Positions 34,925 to 46,422 are shown, counted from the stretch's first letter. The stretch: DNA of 64,000 nucleotides from Aphanomyces cochlioides (GCA_019828595.1 JAHQRK010000014.1:1488001-1552000), one strand, 5' to 3'. A program made the numbers and translations. The notes: generated from the letters alone by a model not told the origin.

Positions 34925-37900
34925 CTACATAGCAGCCTCAAGCGCTTCGCGTATCTTCTTCGACTTGATCGTCTTCGCATACGCTTGCACAACTGCCGGA
35001 CATTCACGCATGAGTTTGCTGAGTCGTTCCCATGATGCTTCGAGCTCTTCGAGACCTTCCCAGTGAACGAGTAGCACGTATTCGCCAGCGTCTTTGTCCA
35101 ACTTGTGCGTAGAGATAGAGCTAACCTTCAACATGATTCCTTGTTCAGAGATGTGCTCGAGTATTTCTTCCGTGACTTCAAAGCTTTCCTCGGCATACAT
35201 CTTGACTCTGGACATGTGAACTTGTCGTCTTTCCTTCGTCAGCAGATGTTCAATCTCCAGGGAATACTCATTGACTTGTGTGAAGCGATACGGTCCTAGC
35301 CAGGTGACAAGCAGCTTCGGGTGATGATTTTCGTCCACTCTTGACCATAGCACATAGTCGCCTTCACACACATTGCATGCTTCTGCATCCGCCGTCGCAA
35401 TCATCGCCTTCGTAGCTCGCGCTTCGTTCTTGTCGAGGATCGCTTTGTGGAGGACTTGTAGACTTGCACGCAGTTCGTCGAGGCTGTTTCGGACATCGGC
35501 GCCAAGAGGCCCGACGTCACGAAGGCCTGCCCCTAAAATGATCGCATCCAGTGGGGTAGTTGGCTCCAATCCCGTAAACAGTTCCATGGGTGACTTGTTT
35601 GCTAACGATGGCACTGGCGTCGGGTTGAGGTTGGCTTGAACGACAGGCAGTAGATAGTCCCATTGATGTTTCGCTAGCCGGAATTCGCGCAGCATCACAC
35701 GCATCACTTGGAGTATGTCGCGATTCATTCGTTCCACCGTTCCATTTCGCCACGGGCAGTAGGCTAGGGTAAAGTCGTGTTTGACTTTGAACTTGTGCGC
35801 GAGAGCTTTGACCGCAACGTTCTTGAAGTGTGTCCCTTGATCGCTGATCCAGACTCTCGGCATCCCAAAGCGCTTCGCCCAATCCACGAGTGCATCCACA
35901 CAGACTTGACTTGTTGGTGCATCGCAGGCCACTAGCTCACAGAAGTGTGTCAAATCGTCCTTGAGAACCAGAACATATTTCGATCCACCTAGTGCTTCAC
36001 CCATAAACAGATAATCAAAGTGTAGTCCTTCGTTTCTTCGCTTGGCGTGCCATGTTGGTGCATAAGGTCGATGCACCACCCTTCCCACTTTCACATGAGG
36101 ACATAGAAGGCATCCAGCGATAAAATTTCCAGCTTGTTCGTTGAGCCGCTCGATCCAAAATATGCGCTTCACGTGGTTGACTAGCGCCGCTTGGCCGCGA
36201 TGTCCCATGCTGCCACAGTGAGCGACCACCATAATTCGTTGAATCAAGTCTTCGGCTGCAGCCGGAATCCAAAGTCGTCCATCGACAATCCACGGTTGAT
36301 CGTCCGATGTACGCTTCGCTTCCTTGGGTCTTGCGTTGGCGTGAGCAGCTTGAGCCTTCATAATATCGTTAATACATGGCCAAATAAAGTTGTCGTTATC
36401 GAGCGGTCGTAGAGTGTTTCGCTTTGGCGTAGGTCGCGGTTGCTTGTATTTCTTCGTCCACCGCGCCGCTAGCACCTTGTGGGTCGCCGTGCCTGAAGCC
36501 GGCCGACCCCATCGACTCCTCATGTCTGCCCAAAGATTGTGGATGCCGTCAATGTGCTCAATAGTGTATTGATAACCGCCGATAATCGCTGCCCATCGCA
36601 TCAACTTGCCACGCGTGTGTTCCGGCCACTCTTTGCCAGGCGCAAAGATGTGAATCAAGTTCTTGTGATCGCAGTACATCCTAAATCCTTCAGGTCGCAT
36701 CAGTAGATAATTCAACTTTTCGCATGCACGCGCAATAGGATAGGCTTCCTTTTCGATCACTGACCATGACTTCTGGGCACCAGTAAACATTCCAGACTGA
36801 CAAACAAGCATTTCGTGCGATTGCTCTTGGATCGGTAGTTTGTCGTCGAGTTTGTCCACCTGAGTAACAATAATAGACCATCCTTGATCGCTTGCATCCG
36901 TGAACAGACACAGCGTGGCGTCAGCACGTGGGTGCGACAAGTCCACCGCCGTCCGCATCTTGGACTTCACAGCGTCAAAAGCAGCTTTTTCTTCCTGAGT
37001 GAGCTCGATTTTGATGCAGCTCGCGATCCGTTTCTTCTTTGCCTTGCCTTCGAGCGCTTTGTTCAATGCTTGTTGGAGTGGCTCGACCGTCATCGCGTAC
37101 TCTGTGATCGATTCTCTGATCCAGTTGACTGCACAAATGAACTGTTGCAGGTCGCCAGCATTTGTCGGGTAGGGGATTGCACACAGCTGTTCGATTCTCG
37201 CGGGATCTTGCCGTACGCCGTCACCGCTGAGAATGCGCCCACACCACTTGACTTCGCTCGTGAACAACACTGTCTTCGAGGGAGATAGCTTGAATCCATA
37301 GCGGTCGACTAGGCCAAAGAATTCGCGTAGCACTTCAGTGTATTCTTCTGGGTCCTTCGCATACACTAGGATGTCATCAATCCAGACAAGTAAGTGCTTC
37401 AACAGCAGAGAAGCATAACACTCCTCGCTCGTTGCTTGCACGTAGAGGGCAGAGTCCACATGACCTTGCATCACTCGATCCGGTGTGTAAACCCATCCAT
37501 TCAGCATAAACGATAGCATTTCGCGACTGTCTTCATGCAGCGGGAATTGCCAAAAGCACTTCGGTAAGTCGAACACTCCCATCGCTTGCATGCCCTTCAG
37601 GTGTTGCGTAATAGTCGCTTGAAATGGCATTGTTCCAGCCTTCGGTTCCGTCTTGCTGTTCACCCTCGGTAGTCGTTGGTCAACCTAAAATGCTTCAATA
37701 CATCTTCGTCTGTCCATTTGTCAGCTGTCCTCAACGACTTGCGTCCGTCTGGTTTCATCACTGGATTCACTGGGCTGCACCAAGCCGATTGCTGGTTGCG
37801 CTTGATGACTCCAGTCTCCACGAGTTCTTGTGCAAACAGGGTGAGGAAACGTTCTTCCAACGGGTTGTTCTTCCTTCCTTTGCACCGGTACGGTACGCAT

Positions 37901-38316
37901 CCTTCCTTGGGAGTCACCCGCAAAGGCTTGACCTTCGCCGGGGGATCTGACCCGTTGAACTTGAATCGCCAGATGTCGAATTCAACCAGCACGTTCCACA
38001 ATTTGACGGCATGTTGTTCGGGAAAGCCGTTCTTTACCGCGCCAGCCACCATGCCTTGCAGCGCTTCTTGCACCTCTTCCTTTGCAGTCGGTAGTGATAG
38101 CTGTGTTGAATAAATCTTCATCGATCTTCCTTGAGTGAGACACACGCGTACCGACGTCACGGTCTGTTGGACCGGACATGCGCGTAGCGGCGTCATCGCT
38201 TTCTTCGCGGCTGGTCGACATCTGCGAACCCAGGGGACCAGCGTCAGACTCAGCGCCAAGATCGTCTCCATCCGCTTCTCGTTGTTGCATAGCGACTTGT
38301 TCCAACCACCGATCAA
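34925..38316 (-). pseudogene. pol: Pol of gypsy element 2: RT, RNase H, integrase, chromodomain
   Basis: The start of RT is in the frame 38316-37660 (LWNVLVEFDIWRFKF, WCSPVNPVMKPDGRKSLR); one base is missing near 37662 and the frame 37663-34925 continues for 912 codons. Motifs in order: RT palm VWIDDILVYAKD (WIDD variant of YxDD); RNase H CLFTDASDQGW, EKEAYPIARACE and YCDHKNLIHIF; integrase zinc site HCGSMGHRGQ..GCLLCPHV and DDE in LHFDYLFMG, VWISDQGTHFKN, NGTVERMNRD; a C-terminal chromodomain EYVLLVHWEGLEELEASWE. Every catalytic motif seen is intact, so only the upstream shifts disable it. Confidence 0.92.
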
Positions 38317-38432
38317 TGTCTAGCCCGATAGACTTGAGTGTGTCGTGTGAAGCCAAAAACTCGTCGCCTTCTTCAACAATGTAGCAGATCCGTCGTCCAG
38401 GAACTTTGACCGAGGCCAGCAGCTGTCTGTAG

Positions 38433-39149
38433 TCATAGGTTAAGCTCAACATAAGACTTGGTTTCAAACGGCATGTCGTTGCAAGCTGTTCCGTGAATCG
38501 GCTCAGCCAGATTGATTACCTGCACGCTTGGTCGTTCCTTCAGGAGTGCGTCGACCATTTTCCTTGGAATAATGTTTTGATCCGCTCCTGTGTCTGGACA
38601 GTAAGGTACTTCGAGCGCGTATTCCAATGTGATCCAGCGCTCTTCTTCTTGGCAGTCCTGCATTGCAACGGCTCTTGCCTTTCGCCGAGCACGCCGCGCC
38701 GCCGGACCGTTCTTCTTCTTGTTCTTCTTGAACCGTTTGATGGCGTTCTTGCCCTTCCGGAACCCGCGATTCTGAGTGTTTGGACTGGATTCCTTGCAGT
38801 CGGCTGCCTTGTGTCCCCGCTGTCGACACACAAAACATGCACGTTGTCCTTGCTGGTCGTAACCAGGCGCACCACTTTTCGACTCATGTTTCATTTCGCG
38901 CGCAGGACTTGAGCCTCGGCTCATCGCTTGGTTCTGTTGGGTGTTCTCCAATACACGTCTGAATTCTTCGGCGCGCTGCTTCTGTTCTTGGTTGAAACGG
39001 AACAGATTGTCCGCTTTGACCTTCGCTCGTTCGCTTCCTTCGCCAACAAAACCGCGTTCCGTACCCCAACCACGCATCGTGGGTTTGTCAAAATGGACCT
39101 TTACTGGAGAGTTCTTGCGCCGCTTGACGTCGCCGTTCGTCCATCCCAT
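38433..39149 (-). pseudogene. gag: Gag C-terminus and protease of gypsy element 2
   Basis: 238-codon frame. The zinc knuckle CFVCRQRGHKAADC is followed by a strongly basic run (KNAIKRFKKNKKKNG) and the retropepsin active site VPYCPDTGADQNIIP. The protease C-terminal part continues in another frame (38467-37982: RICYIVEEGDEFLASHD), showing one frameshift, and pol needs another near 38110. The capsid half of gag is missing at the 39149 junction. Confidence 0.85.
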
Positions 39150-39418
39150 CGGAGGACTTCGCGATAACTTGAGATTGTGCCAGGCTTATTCGACGTATTT
39201 TGAAAAGTCCAAGCGATGAACTGAATGAATTGTTCATGGGTGAATACCTCTAAATTGATGCTACCGTCGCTCTTAAGCATGTCACTTGACCCGTGGTTCA
39301 ATATCCACTTCTTGATTTGGTTCAGGCCACTTTTGTAGCCTGATTTTGTTGATTTGGACACACGCATGCCTCGGATTTCGTCAAGCGTTGACACTTGGCG
39401 TGCGTTCCCTGTGCTCAT
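39150..39418 (-). pseudogene. Tyrosine recombinase N-terminal (SAM-like) fragment, Crypton-type candidate
   Basis: ATG at 39418 in strong context (gccaccATGag) opens a frame of about 89 codons: MSTGNARQVSTLDEIRGMR, KSTKSGYKSGLNQIKKWI, FTHEQFIQFIAWTF. The pattern (repeated short helices, Y..GL..I..W, then a segment before the catalytic core) resembles the core-binding domain of phage-integrase-like tyrosine recombinases found in Cryptons. The catalytic R..H-x-R..Y half is lost where the gypsy sequence begins at about 39150. No structure search was possible, so family is moderately certain. Confidence 0.5.
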
Positions 39419-39721
39419 GGTGGCTTTTTTGCTTTTGACCAATGACAGCGGAAATTCGACTGCTTGACACGTGTCAAGCATTCTATCGCTATAATACTGA
39501 AAAAAACTATATTTGGAATTTGTATCGAATTTGGTTTGTTCTATTGATTTGAAAGGAAATTGCTTGACTTGGTCAAGCAATAAGCACAACAACCGGACAT
39601 AGGCCAAGCAAAAACCGGATTATGCCAATCAAAACCTTCACATGTTTCGAATGTCTCACCAGTATGAATCAATGAATGGTGTGATATTTATTTCGGAACA
39701 CACCAATTGGGCAGATTGCCG

Positions 39722-41572
39722 ATGGCCAAACGATCCGCCAGGAAACGCAAGGCGGCAGAAGACGCTTCAGCGGCGCACGCGGCAAACCAACTCGCAGATG
39801 CAGAAGCTCTACTCAATGCTGGCTCGACCGAAGAAGGCCAGGCGCTGCTCGAGTCGATAATTGAAAGCGATGCAGACGACCAAGTTGTCGGCGTTGCCAA
39901 GTACACCTTGGCGATGGTAAACTTGTGCAAGGGCGATTCGGCAACCACAGACGGCGCACTTACTTCACTGGGTCTCCGCTATCGTCTCCATAAGTCTGTG
40001 TTCGCATCCGAGTCGAATGGCAAAACTGTGGAAACTTCCTCCGTCGCAAACCATGTCCAAGTCGTCGACGATGCATTTGCCAAGCCAGTGTGGACGCATC
40101 TTTGCGACCGTTTGAACCACACATCGTCGCCGTTTTGGAGCGAGCATCGCTATGGTGAACCAGACGTGGGGTATTTTAGCTATGCATTCTCGGACTGCGC
40201 AACTGCGAAACCGCGGCATTGCATTGAAGCATGGATCCAAAGCCACCTGTTGCCAGTTGTCCAAGCCGCATTTCCCGACAAAGCGTCGTCGATTCGCCAC
40301 GCGGAATGGTGGGCGCATTCCCGAGATCAAATCTCAGGCCATCAACTCCACTACGACACGGACGAGACGCGATTAACTCGAGACCACTCGCTGCTTTATC
40401 CACTTGTCTCGACTGTGTGGTACCTCACGCCAGGCGCATCTGGAGCTCCGACGCTCATCACGGACAAGAAGTTTGGCCAAGACGCTTTGCAATCGCATGG
40501 TTACTTGGTCTACCCTGGAGAAAACCGCCTCGCCATGTTTGACGGACGACTCTTGCACGGTGTCATTCCCCACTTTCTTCCACGGGGTGACTCGACCGAA
40601 CGACTGACGTTGATGGTCGGCTTTTGGGACAAGGACGTCGCGACGAATGACTACGTCGTCGACAAACCAACAGCAAACATGGTGTTGCCACTCAAGGTAG
40701 ACAGCGAGACCACTTGGCCAGCACATTTCACACAGACGTGGTCGTCATCGGACACAGCGACGGCGTTTAAAAAGCCTGGACCAATTTTTGCTGTCGAGGA
40801 GCCGCTTTGGGTCGACTTGCATCCACCTGCCGATGCAATGACGAGCCACCGAGAAGACAGCGTCTTTGTCGGCAAGTATTTCCTCCATGATCTCGCTCAA
40901 CTGGACAGTGACGTGGCTGGTTTGCTGGCTGAACCGTCGGAAGAGGACCGTGAGTGGCTTGTAAAGCACCAAGACGACAAAGACTTTGAGCCTCGCCTTG
41001 CGCAAACTTTATGTGTCGTGTTTGAGTGGATGAAGCGTGGCGACGAGTTCCTTGACCTAGCTGGAGACTTCCTACTTGAGCTCACTGCGCATTGCCCAGC
41101 TGCTGTGCGCGTTGTCCGCGCGACCAAGGCGTGGGCAGAACTCGTGACTCTGCTCTTGGAAACTGCTGAAGCGAAAGAAACGATTACAGCGATTGCGTGG
41201 AATATCCTGAAAGGTCCCGAGCCACAAGGCCAAGAGGATATGTTCCACACGCCTGAACTTGTTGAAGCGCTCATGGATGCTGGTGAATCGGATGAAGAAT
41301 GCGTCGCGATGGTCTGTGGAGCGCTGGCTTACTGTCTTGATATCGTTCCCAATCGCAAATATGTCTTGCAAGGGTTGGCTAGCCACTTGGCAAGTTTGTA
41401 CCAAGATCGAGACGAAGACGATGAATTTGCCGGAGCGCAGGATATCCAAGACACCGAGGACGCCATTGCACTCGTCCTGAAAGGAAGCGGCAGCGAAGTC
41501 AAGAAACTCACATCCGTGCTCAAGTCCAAGCTCGGCTCATACTACAGCGACGCTGCTGCCAAGTTTAAGTAA
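39722..41572 (+). CDS. 2-oxoglutarate/Fe(II) dioxygenase with long helical C-terminal domain
   Basis: Single-exon gene, 616 residues from the ATG at 39722. The N-terminus is basic and Ala-rich (AKRSARKRKAAEDASAAHAA), then a tetratricopeptide-like helical stretch (to about residue 70). Residues of about 110-300 form the double-stranded beta-helix: HYD (His210, Asp212), RLLHGVIPH with His279, and ERLTLMVGFW with Arg294 as likely 2OG anchor, i.e. the complete iron and cosubstrate set. It would hydroxylate a protein or small-molecule side chain. Residues 300-616 are acidic and helical, resembling armadillo-like repeats. The exact substrate is unknown. Its 5' end and promoter have a decayed copy at 9378-9656. 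Confidence 0.8.
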   Translation: MAKRSARKRKAAEDASAAHAANQLADAEALLNAGSTEEGQALLESIIESDADDQVVGVAKYTLAMVNLCKGDSATTDGALTSLGLRYRLHKSVFASESNGKTVETSSVANHVQVVDDAFAKPVWTHLCDRLNHTSSPFWSEHRYGEPDVGYFSYAFSDCATAKPRHCIEAWIQSHLLPVVQAAFPDKASSIRHAEWWAHSRDQISGHQLHYDTDETRLTRDHSLLYPLVSTVWYLTPGASGAPTLITDKKFGQDALQSHGYLVYPGENRLAMFDGRLLHGVIPHFLPRGDSTERLTLMVGFWDKDVATNDYVVDKPTANMVLPLKVDSETTWPAHFTQTWSSSDTATAFKKPGPIFAVEEPLWVDLHPPADAMTSHREDSVFVGKYFLHDLAQLDSDVAGLLAEPSEEDREWLVKHQDDKDFEPRLAQTLCVVFEWMKRGDEFLDLAGDFLLELTAHCPAAVRVVRATKAWAELVTLLLETAEAKETITAIAWNILKGPEPQGQEDMFHTPELVEALMDAGESDEECVAMVCGALAYCLDIVPNRKYVLQGLASHLASLYQDRDEDDEFAGAQDIQDTEDAIALVLKGSGSEVKKLTSVLKSKLGSYYSDAAAKFK

Positions 41573-42345
41573 CACTGTGCTGTAACAATTATTGATTGTC
41601 CTGCGTATTGTTCTGACATTCCAAAGGTGCATTCCATGAAGCAACTGTGTCGATGGCATCTCGCCTTTCTCACGAATCCTTTGCTGCGTGATAAGTTTTG
41701 CTCCATGTAGCCTCAGTCAATGATAATACGGCGAAAGTTTCAGTTGCCCTGTAGCCCCACATTCCCCGAGGTTTGCAACCGGCCCGTCAAAAGCGCGTTT
41801 GAGTCGACTTTCCACGCGGTTTCGACATGGACCAAGACATTGTCAGTGTCGAGGTTATTCATCGAGCAAGTTTGGCATGCAATACTTCTAAAATACTCGA
41901 GCTTCCAGTCCCCCCTTTTGCTCCTTCTGTTTGCCTGCGTCTTGGCGGGATGGACGATTCATGGAACATTTGAATGACATCGCTTTACGTTTGGCCTTGG
42001 GGATACGACGAATTAATTCCCCAGTGGGCTCATGACGATGTTTGTCGTGTCACTTGACACCTGTCAAGTCGTATAGTGTACGTCAACTGACTGGTGGAAC
42101 TTGACGTACAGTTGACGTCAATGAACTCGAATCAGTTTGCCTTTCAAAACCAGAAGGACTGCCTTGCTTGGGTTGCTGTCGGGACCGCCCAAGTCTGTTG
42201 GCCACACGCAGGCAGCAGCAGCAACATCACTGACAAAAGGTGACGGAAGACTTGGGACGCTGTGCGAAAATTTGAAAATTTGGAGGCGACATTCTGCAGC
42301 CTCGGCCAACGCTCATTTCCGAATTTGCCACCGTTTTGACAAACC
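41573..42345. other. Intergenic, no gene recognised
   Basis: Open frames near 41720-41980 and 42140-42530 are shadows of the next gene or short. Near 42045-42120 there are repeated ttgacac/ttgacgt motifs (cacttgacacctgtcaagtc, acttgacgtacagttgacgt), including a small inverted repeat. Confidence 0.5.
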
Positions 42346-43137
42346 ATGCAAGCCCAACTCAAGCAAGAAGACCACCCGATGGATGCCCACACATGCGAGC
42401 TCGATGCCACCAAGGCCGAGCTCCAGGCATGTCGCGAACAGCTCGAAAGCGCGCTCACCGAAGTCCAAGAGAAGGCGGAACACGTCGACGTCATGGTGTC
42501 GTACTTCAACGACGTGGTGGAGGGACAACTGAAACCACAACTGCAGGAAGCGGAGACGAAGGCAACTCAACTCCGCGGGGAAGTGGAGGCACTCACAACG
42601 GAATTGACCAGCGTCCAGTCACAACTCACAAACAAGACCAAGGATGCCGAACGCCTGAAGGAGCAAGTGGCGACGTTGACTAGCGAGTTCAAGGCAGCCA
42701 AGGCGGAAATCACGGCAAAGGACACAGCGATGAAGGCGCTTGAAGACCAAGTGGCGGCACTCCAACGTGCATTGCACGAAAAATCCCGCGCGACGGCTGA
42801 CGACAGCAACGTGAAGTGGATTTGGGTGTGCATCGTGAGTCTCGTGGTTGCTGTCGTTGTCCATATGTGGAGTCTCTTGGTGGCCGTCATGTCATGGACG
42901 TGGATGGTTGCGATGTCAGCGTGTTGGAAAGTCAAGACGTGGACAAAGGCCGTGGTCACAACAGACAAGAATGATCAAGATGTGAAGAGAGAGCGGTCGT
43001 TCGTCGGGCCCATGCATGTCGGTCTGTTGTTGGTCGGCTTGGGGGTCCTCGTTTCACTTGGTGTGGCCACGATTGCGACCAAAGACAGCTCATTGACCCA
43101 TCCCTTGCACTACGTGACGAGTGGCCCTTTGCCTTGA
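42346..43137 (+). CDS. Coiled-coil membrane protein of unknown function
   Basis: 263 codons. Residues 1-155 are one long coiled coil (LDATKAELQACREQLESALT, QLRGEVEALTTELTSVQSQL). Hydrophobic segments at about 158-192 (WIWVCIVSLVVAVVVHMW and on) and 222-242 (MHVGLLLVGLGVLVSLGV) are predicted membrane spans. I do not recognise the family. The stop overlaps the start of the next frame by one base (TGATG at 43135-43139), so the two could be one gene with a frameshift or a missed intron. Confidence 0.6.
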   Translation: MQAQLKQEDHPMDAHTCELDATKAELQACREQLESALTEVQEKAEHVDVMVSYFNDVVEGQLKPQLQEAETKATQLRGEVEALTTELTSVQSQLTNKTKDAERLKEQVATLTSEFKAAKAEITAKDTAMKALEDQVAALQRALHEKSRATADDSNVKWIWVCIVSLVVAVVVHMWSLLVAVMSWTWMVAMSACWKVKTWTKAVVTTDKNDQDVKRERSFVGPMHVGLLLVGLGVLVSLGVATIATKDSSLTHPLHYVTSGPLP

Positions 43138-43442
43138 TGCCGTCTGGTCTGGTTGGAGACGCAATCCCTATGGTGGTCGATGGGACGTCGTCGGAGCCTG
43201 TATTTGCTGACACGATTGTATTCTCTCCAGTCGACGATGGCCATGTCACACCAGATGACGAACGCGATGACCCCGACTTTGTCGAGGAGGATGGCAACGA
43301 ATTGGTGTCCCGACTGGGATCCATCGTGGCTACAACATTTGGCGTCGCGACGACGACTGCTGGTTGCGTGTTGAAAGTCTGGGTGGGTTGGGCTCTTGTG
43401 TCGAGTCTTGTCCAGCTTTACGCAGGGTGTAGATCGCCCTAA
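43137..43442 (+). CDS. Small acidic protein with one membrane segment
   Basis: 101 codons from the overlapping ATG at 43137. Acidic middle (SPVDDGHVTPDDERDDPDFV) then a hydrophobic end (IVATTFGVATTTAGCVLKVW). In a eukaryote a TGATG overlap is unusual, so this is probably the continuation of the upstream coiled-coil gene. Downstream, 43443-43652, is short and contains a G/C hairpin (ccccttgaaggggg near 43522). Confidence 0.4.
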   Translation: MPSGLVGDAIPMVVDGTSSEPVFADTIVFSPVDDGHVTPDDERDDPDFVEEDGNELVSRLGSIVATTFGVATTTAGCVLKVWVGWALVSSLVQLYAGCRSP

Positions 43443-43652
43443 TTTGAAAAAATATAGCACGCCCCCCCGTCGCCCCCACTTTTGCAAATGGGTCAGCGAC
43501 AGACTTGATGCCGAGCTTAATAGCCCCTTGAAGGGGGACACAACTCATTGCCGAGGGGCTTGACAAAGTCGTTTGAAGATGGAATTCAAAGTTATAATTT
43601 ATGGCATTTAATTGAGGGGGGACACTTCCAGTGGAATCCCCCATAGTGACTT

Positions 43653-45000
43653 TTATTCAAGGATGGCGTCGTTCAAACCACCGTCCTTGCTCAGTTTCAG
43701 CGAGCTAATATACGATAAGTCGAGCAGATCGACATTGCGAGGCGAGTGCTTGGTCGAACTTCGACGGGCGCTCGAGACCCGCTTGTTATGTACACGAGGA
43801 GTCTCCGCGGCGGAATCGTGGTCGCATGACACGCACACTTTGAGATTCAACTGCAGATCAACCAACGAGCCACCACTATACCATGGACGACTGCATGCAC
43901 CGCACACCGACTATGAAGTAGACGTGATAAGCCAAGGAATTTCAACGGAAACGCTTACCGCATGACATTGCTGGCATGGATAATGCTTAGCAGCTCTGAC
44001 GGAGACCAGGCAGAGCGCACACTGCGACGCCGCTTCGAAGACATCGCCACCGTCAACGATCGAATCTTCGTCCAAGATAGCGCAAGTCATGGTGGGCGAA
44101 GAGGACGACGTCATAAAGCTCGGCTGGGATCGAAGCGAGAGGCTTCGATGGCCTTGCTGCAGAGAGGCATGGTGGGAATACACGCGGGCTGTGCGGCTGG
44201 AATGTGGTTGATGCGACTCGTCAAATGTTTTAGACGGCGGTCGCGTGTGTGCACGAGGAGCTGGGCGATGCTCGAGGCTCTTCATTTTCAAGTATTCGTC
44301 CAGTTGATCGCGCAGTTGCATGCGCTTCGCCAAGGCCGCCTTGCGCGTCCATGGCGCGAGGTTTCCGCCGAGATCCCAGTCCAACAAGATAACGATCTCA
44401 ACGACACCAGGAGTATTCGATTCCAGCGCGACGATGCCTGAGTTGGACACAGTGGAGCGGACGAGGCTGGCGCTGTTCTTGAAGTCAGGGCAGGACGGAT
44501 GGACGACGGAATGCATGCAGTAAGCCCATCCGCGGCGTCCTTCGTTGTCGATGAAGGAATCCATGACCTACAATTTGGTTTGTCCACAATCTCGATGGAT
44601 GATGTACCTCAACGACGCACATATCCCGCGCAGAGCAGAAGAGCGGAGCGGCGTAACTACTCCAGCGCAAACCCATGAAGCGATCTGGTCGGTCTGGCGA
44701 ACGAGGTTTGAGCACGTAGATGAGCTCGGTGTCGTCAAAGTTCATCTGTTCACACAGGACGTCGGGGCATTCAAGGACATCTAGATAGAAAGCCGCGACG
44801 TCGGCGACGCTCCCAGGTAAGAGTTGTCGAGCGTGAAGAGTCGTCGCCTTTTTGATCTTGACTGCGTTGGATGCTCTCATCGCCTTCACTGTGTGGAGCA
44901 ACGAGTCAAAGGCTGCTGTGCCGCGCGCGCGGAGTTCTGTTCGGTCGTTGGTCGTCCACATTGCATGCGGCGGAAACGACGGTCTGTTCGAGGGCGACAT
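43653..45000 (-). CDS. START-like domain plus FYVE-type zinc finger protein
   Basis: Minus-strand gene with exons 45000-44608, 44567-43959 and 43910-43653; introns of 40 nt (GTACAT..TTGTAG) and 48 nt (GTAAGC..TCATAG) are phase 0, total 419 residues. The first about 240 residues form a START-like lipid-binding module (GSVADVAAFYLDVLECPDVL). After a Ser/Arg-rich linker comes a zinc finger spread over the last intron: CALCLVSVRAAKHYPCQQCHA, then SVCGACS and KVCVSCD, matching the CxxC..HxCxxC..CxxC..CxxC layout of FYVE fingers, though the classic R(R/K)HHCR core is weak. FYVE domains bind PI3P on endosomes. Such START-FYVE proteins are abundant in oomycetes. The ATG context and upstream TCATTTTCATGT on the minus strand fit an oomycete promoter. 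Confidence 0.82.
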
Positions 45001-46408
45001 CTAATGGCTTCAATGCGGAAACGCGCCCACATGAAAATGACTCAAGTCTTCTGGGGCGTCTGCTCGGAGACGGGCAACACACTTGTTGCCGATCGGAGGA
45101 GCTACAATCTGGTTACAAGATGGGAGACACTCCATACTTGCCGTGAATCAAGACAAAATCCGTCATGTTACCTATCGCTCCCGTCGCCTTTCTCTACTTG
45201 GATGCGACTCACAAGGAGGAGATCATGCGGCCAACGTCGTGAATCCTAAGTAGAGGCTGGTTGGGGAAGATTCGGTGCTTCAAGCAGAGTCAGGTGGAAG
45301 GAGGACATGCGACAATTCGCTCAAGGGTTCGCGAAGCTTTCACCACACCGCAGTCGGATCACGTTGCGCCGCAACTAATGCTCTTCCTTTCGAAAATCTA
45401 AGACCGTTCCGAGTTGCCGCCAAGTGTGACACTGGATTTGTAACAACGATGTCACCAAATGATGGGAACTGGCACGCATGCCTCTTCCTCTCGCTCAAAA
45501 GAACGAACTCAACATGGCCCTTTTTATGAATCTCCGAGAGATGGAAGAGATGGCCAGAGAGGACTGTGAGCTTTTCTTTTATGAGCCACCATCTTGCAAA
45601 GCCAAACGAGTCGAGCATGTCCACAGTTTCTTTGCATCTATTACACGCAGATTTGATATGGCTGTGGGAAATGGATGCACGAACGAGTGGATTTCTTCCC
45701 GACAGGATTTTGTACTGAATGGGAAAGAAGTCTGCTCATTCGTGCTGCCCGCGAAGGCCGCGCGGCGCTAAATGTCTGAAAGAACTTGCAATGTGTCCTC
45801 CGCTCTCTGGATCCTTGCTCAACACGTGTGCGCATGTGTCCACAAATCCGACCCCCGTGGCATTTGTTCATGCATCTCCTCCACAACGGTCAACAAGATG
45901 TTTTCGTTACTTCGAGTGTATTCACGCATGTGTTGGACTGTTAATTCAACGACGAGGTTAGCTTTCACAGCGCAAGAGCGTCAAACATCTCTCGAGGACA
46001 AGATAAGTTGATAAAATGTACAAGGTTCTGGTAATAGCAACTGATATGTTTTTATAAAGTATATTCATTTTGAAAGGTAAGATTTGACTAAATATTATGC
46101 TTTTTGACAGGTATTATTGTTTGTTTCGGTGAAATGTGGAGTTGGCAAAATCACATATTTATCGACTGTACTGATATGAATATCGTGAATATTGCAACAC
46201 GATGCATCCAAGAATACCTGTAAGCATACTTTCTATTCTAGTACCTCGGCATTGAGCGTAAAGACGCAATTCCCCGAGTCTAGAGAATAATGTGATATGA
46301 TTCGTCAAAACATTGGAAATATTCATCTTTGATTGGCTAGCCAATTGGATTCGACAGTCCAATTTCGATGAAGTGATTTGATTGGCTAGTTTGATTCAAT
46401 GTGATCTT
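45001..46408. other. Intergenic; one possible unrecognised ORF
   Basis: Only the plus frame 45514-45771 (MALFMNLREMEEMAREDCEL) looks protein-like, but no family or splice partner was found and a similar-length frame overlaps on the minus strand. It may be an exon of a decayed gene. The part from 46010 to 46400 is AT-rich. Confidence 0.35.
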
Positions 46409-46422
46409 CTCATTGACAATTC
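46409..46422 (+). promoter_or_regulatory. Inr/FPR core promoter of the CRN gene
   Basis: CTCATTGACAATTC, close to the oomycete consensus GCTCATTYYNCAWTTT, 28 bases before the ATG at 46450. Confidence 0.5.

Larger units (their letters stand above)
34490..39149 (-). mobile_element. Ty3/gypsy (chromovirus-type) element 2, minus strand, gag-truncated
   Basis: Reads from 39149 down to about 34490: end of gag with a zinc knuckle, protease, RT, RNase H, integrase, chromodomain, then about 430 bp of non-coding 3' sequence with a candidate LTR. No second LTR is visible at the 39-kb side, where a tyrosine-recombinase fragment abuts. There are three frame changes between 39149 and 37663; the last 912 codons of pol are open. 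Confidence 0.88.

Noticed and set aside
37641..37680. Programmed ribosomal frameshift in pol of gypsy element 2
   Set aside because: It lies inside the RT domain, not at a gag-pol boundary, and one inserted base restores the usual RT sequence; a mutation is simpler.
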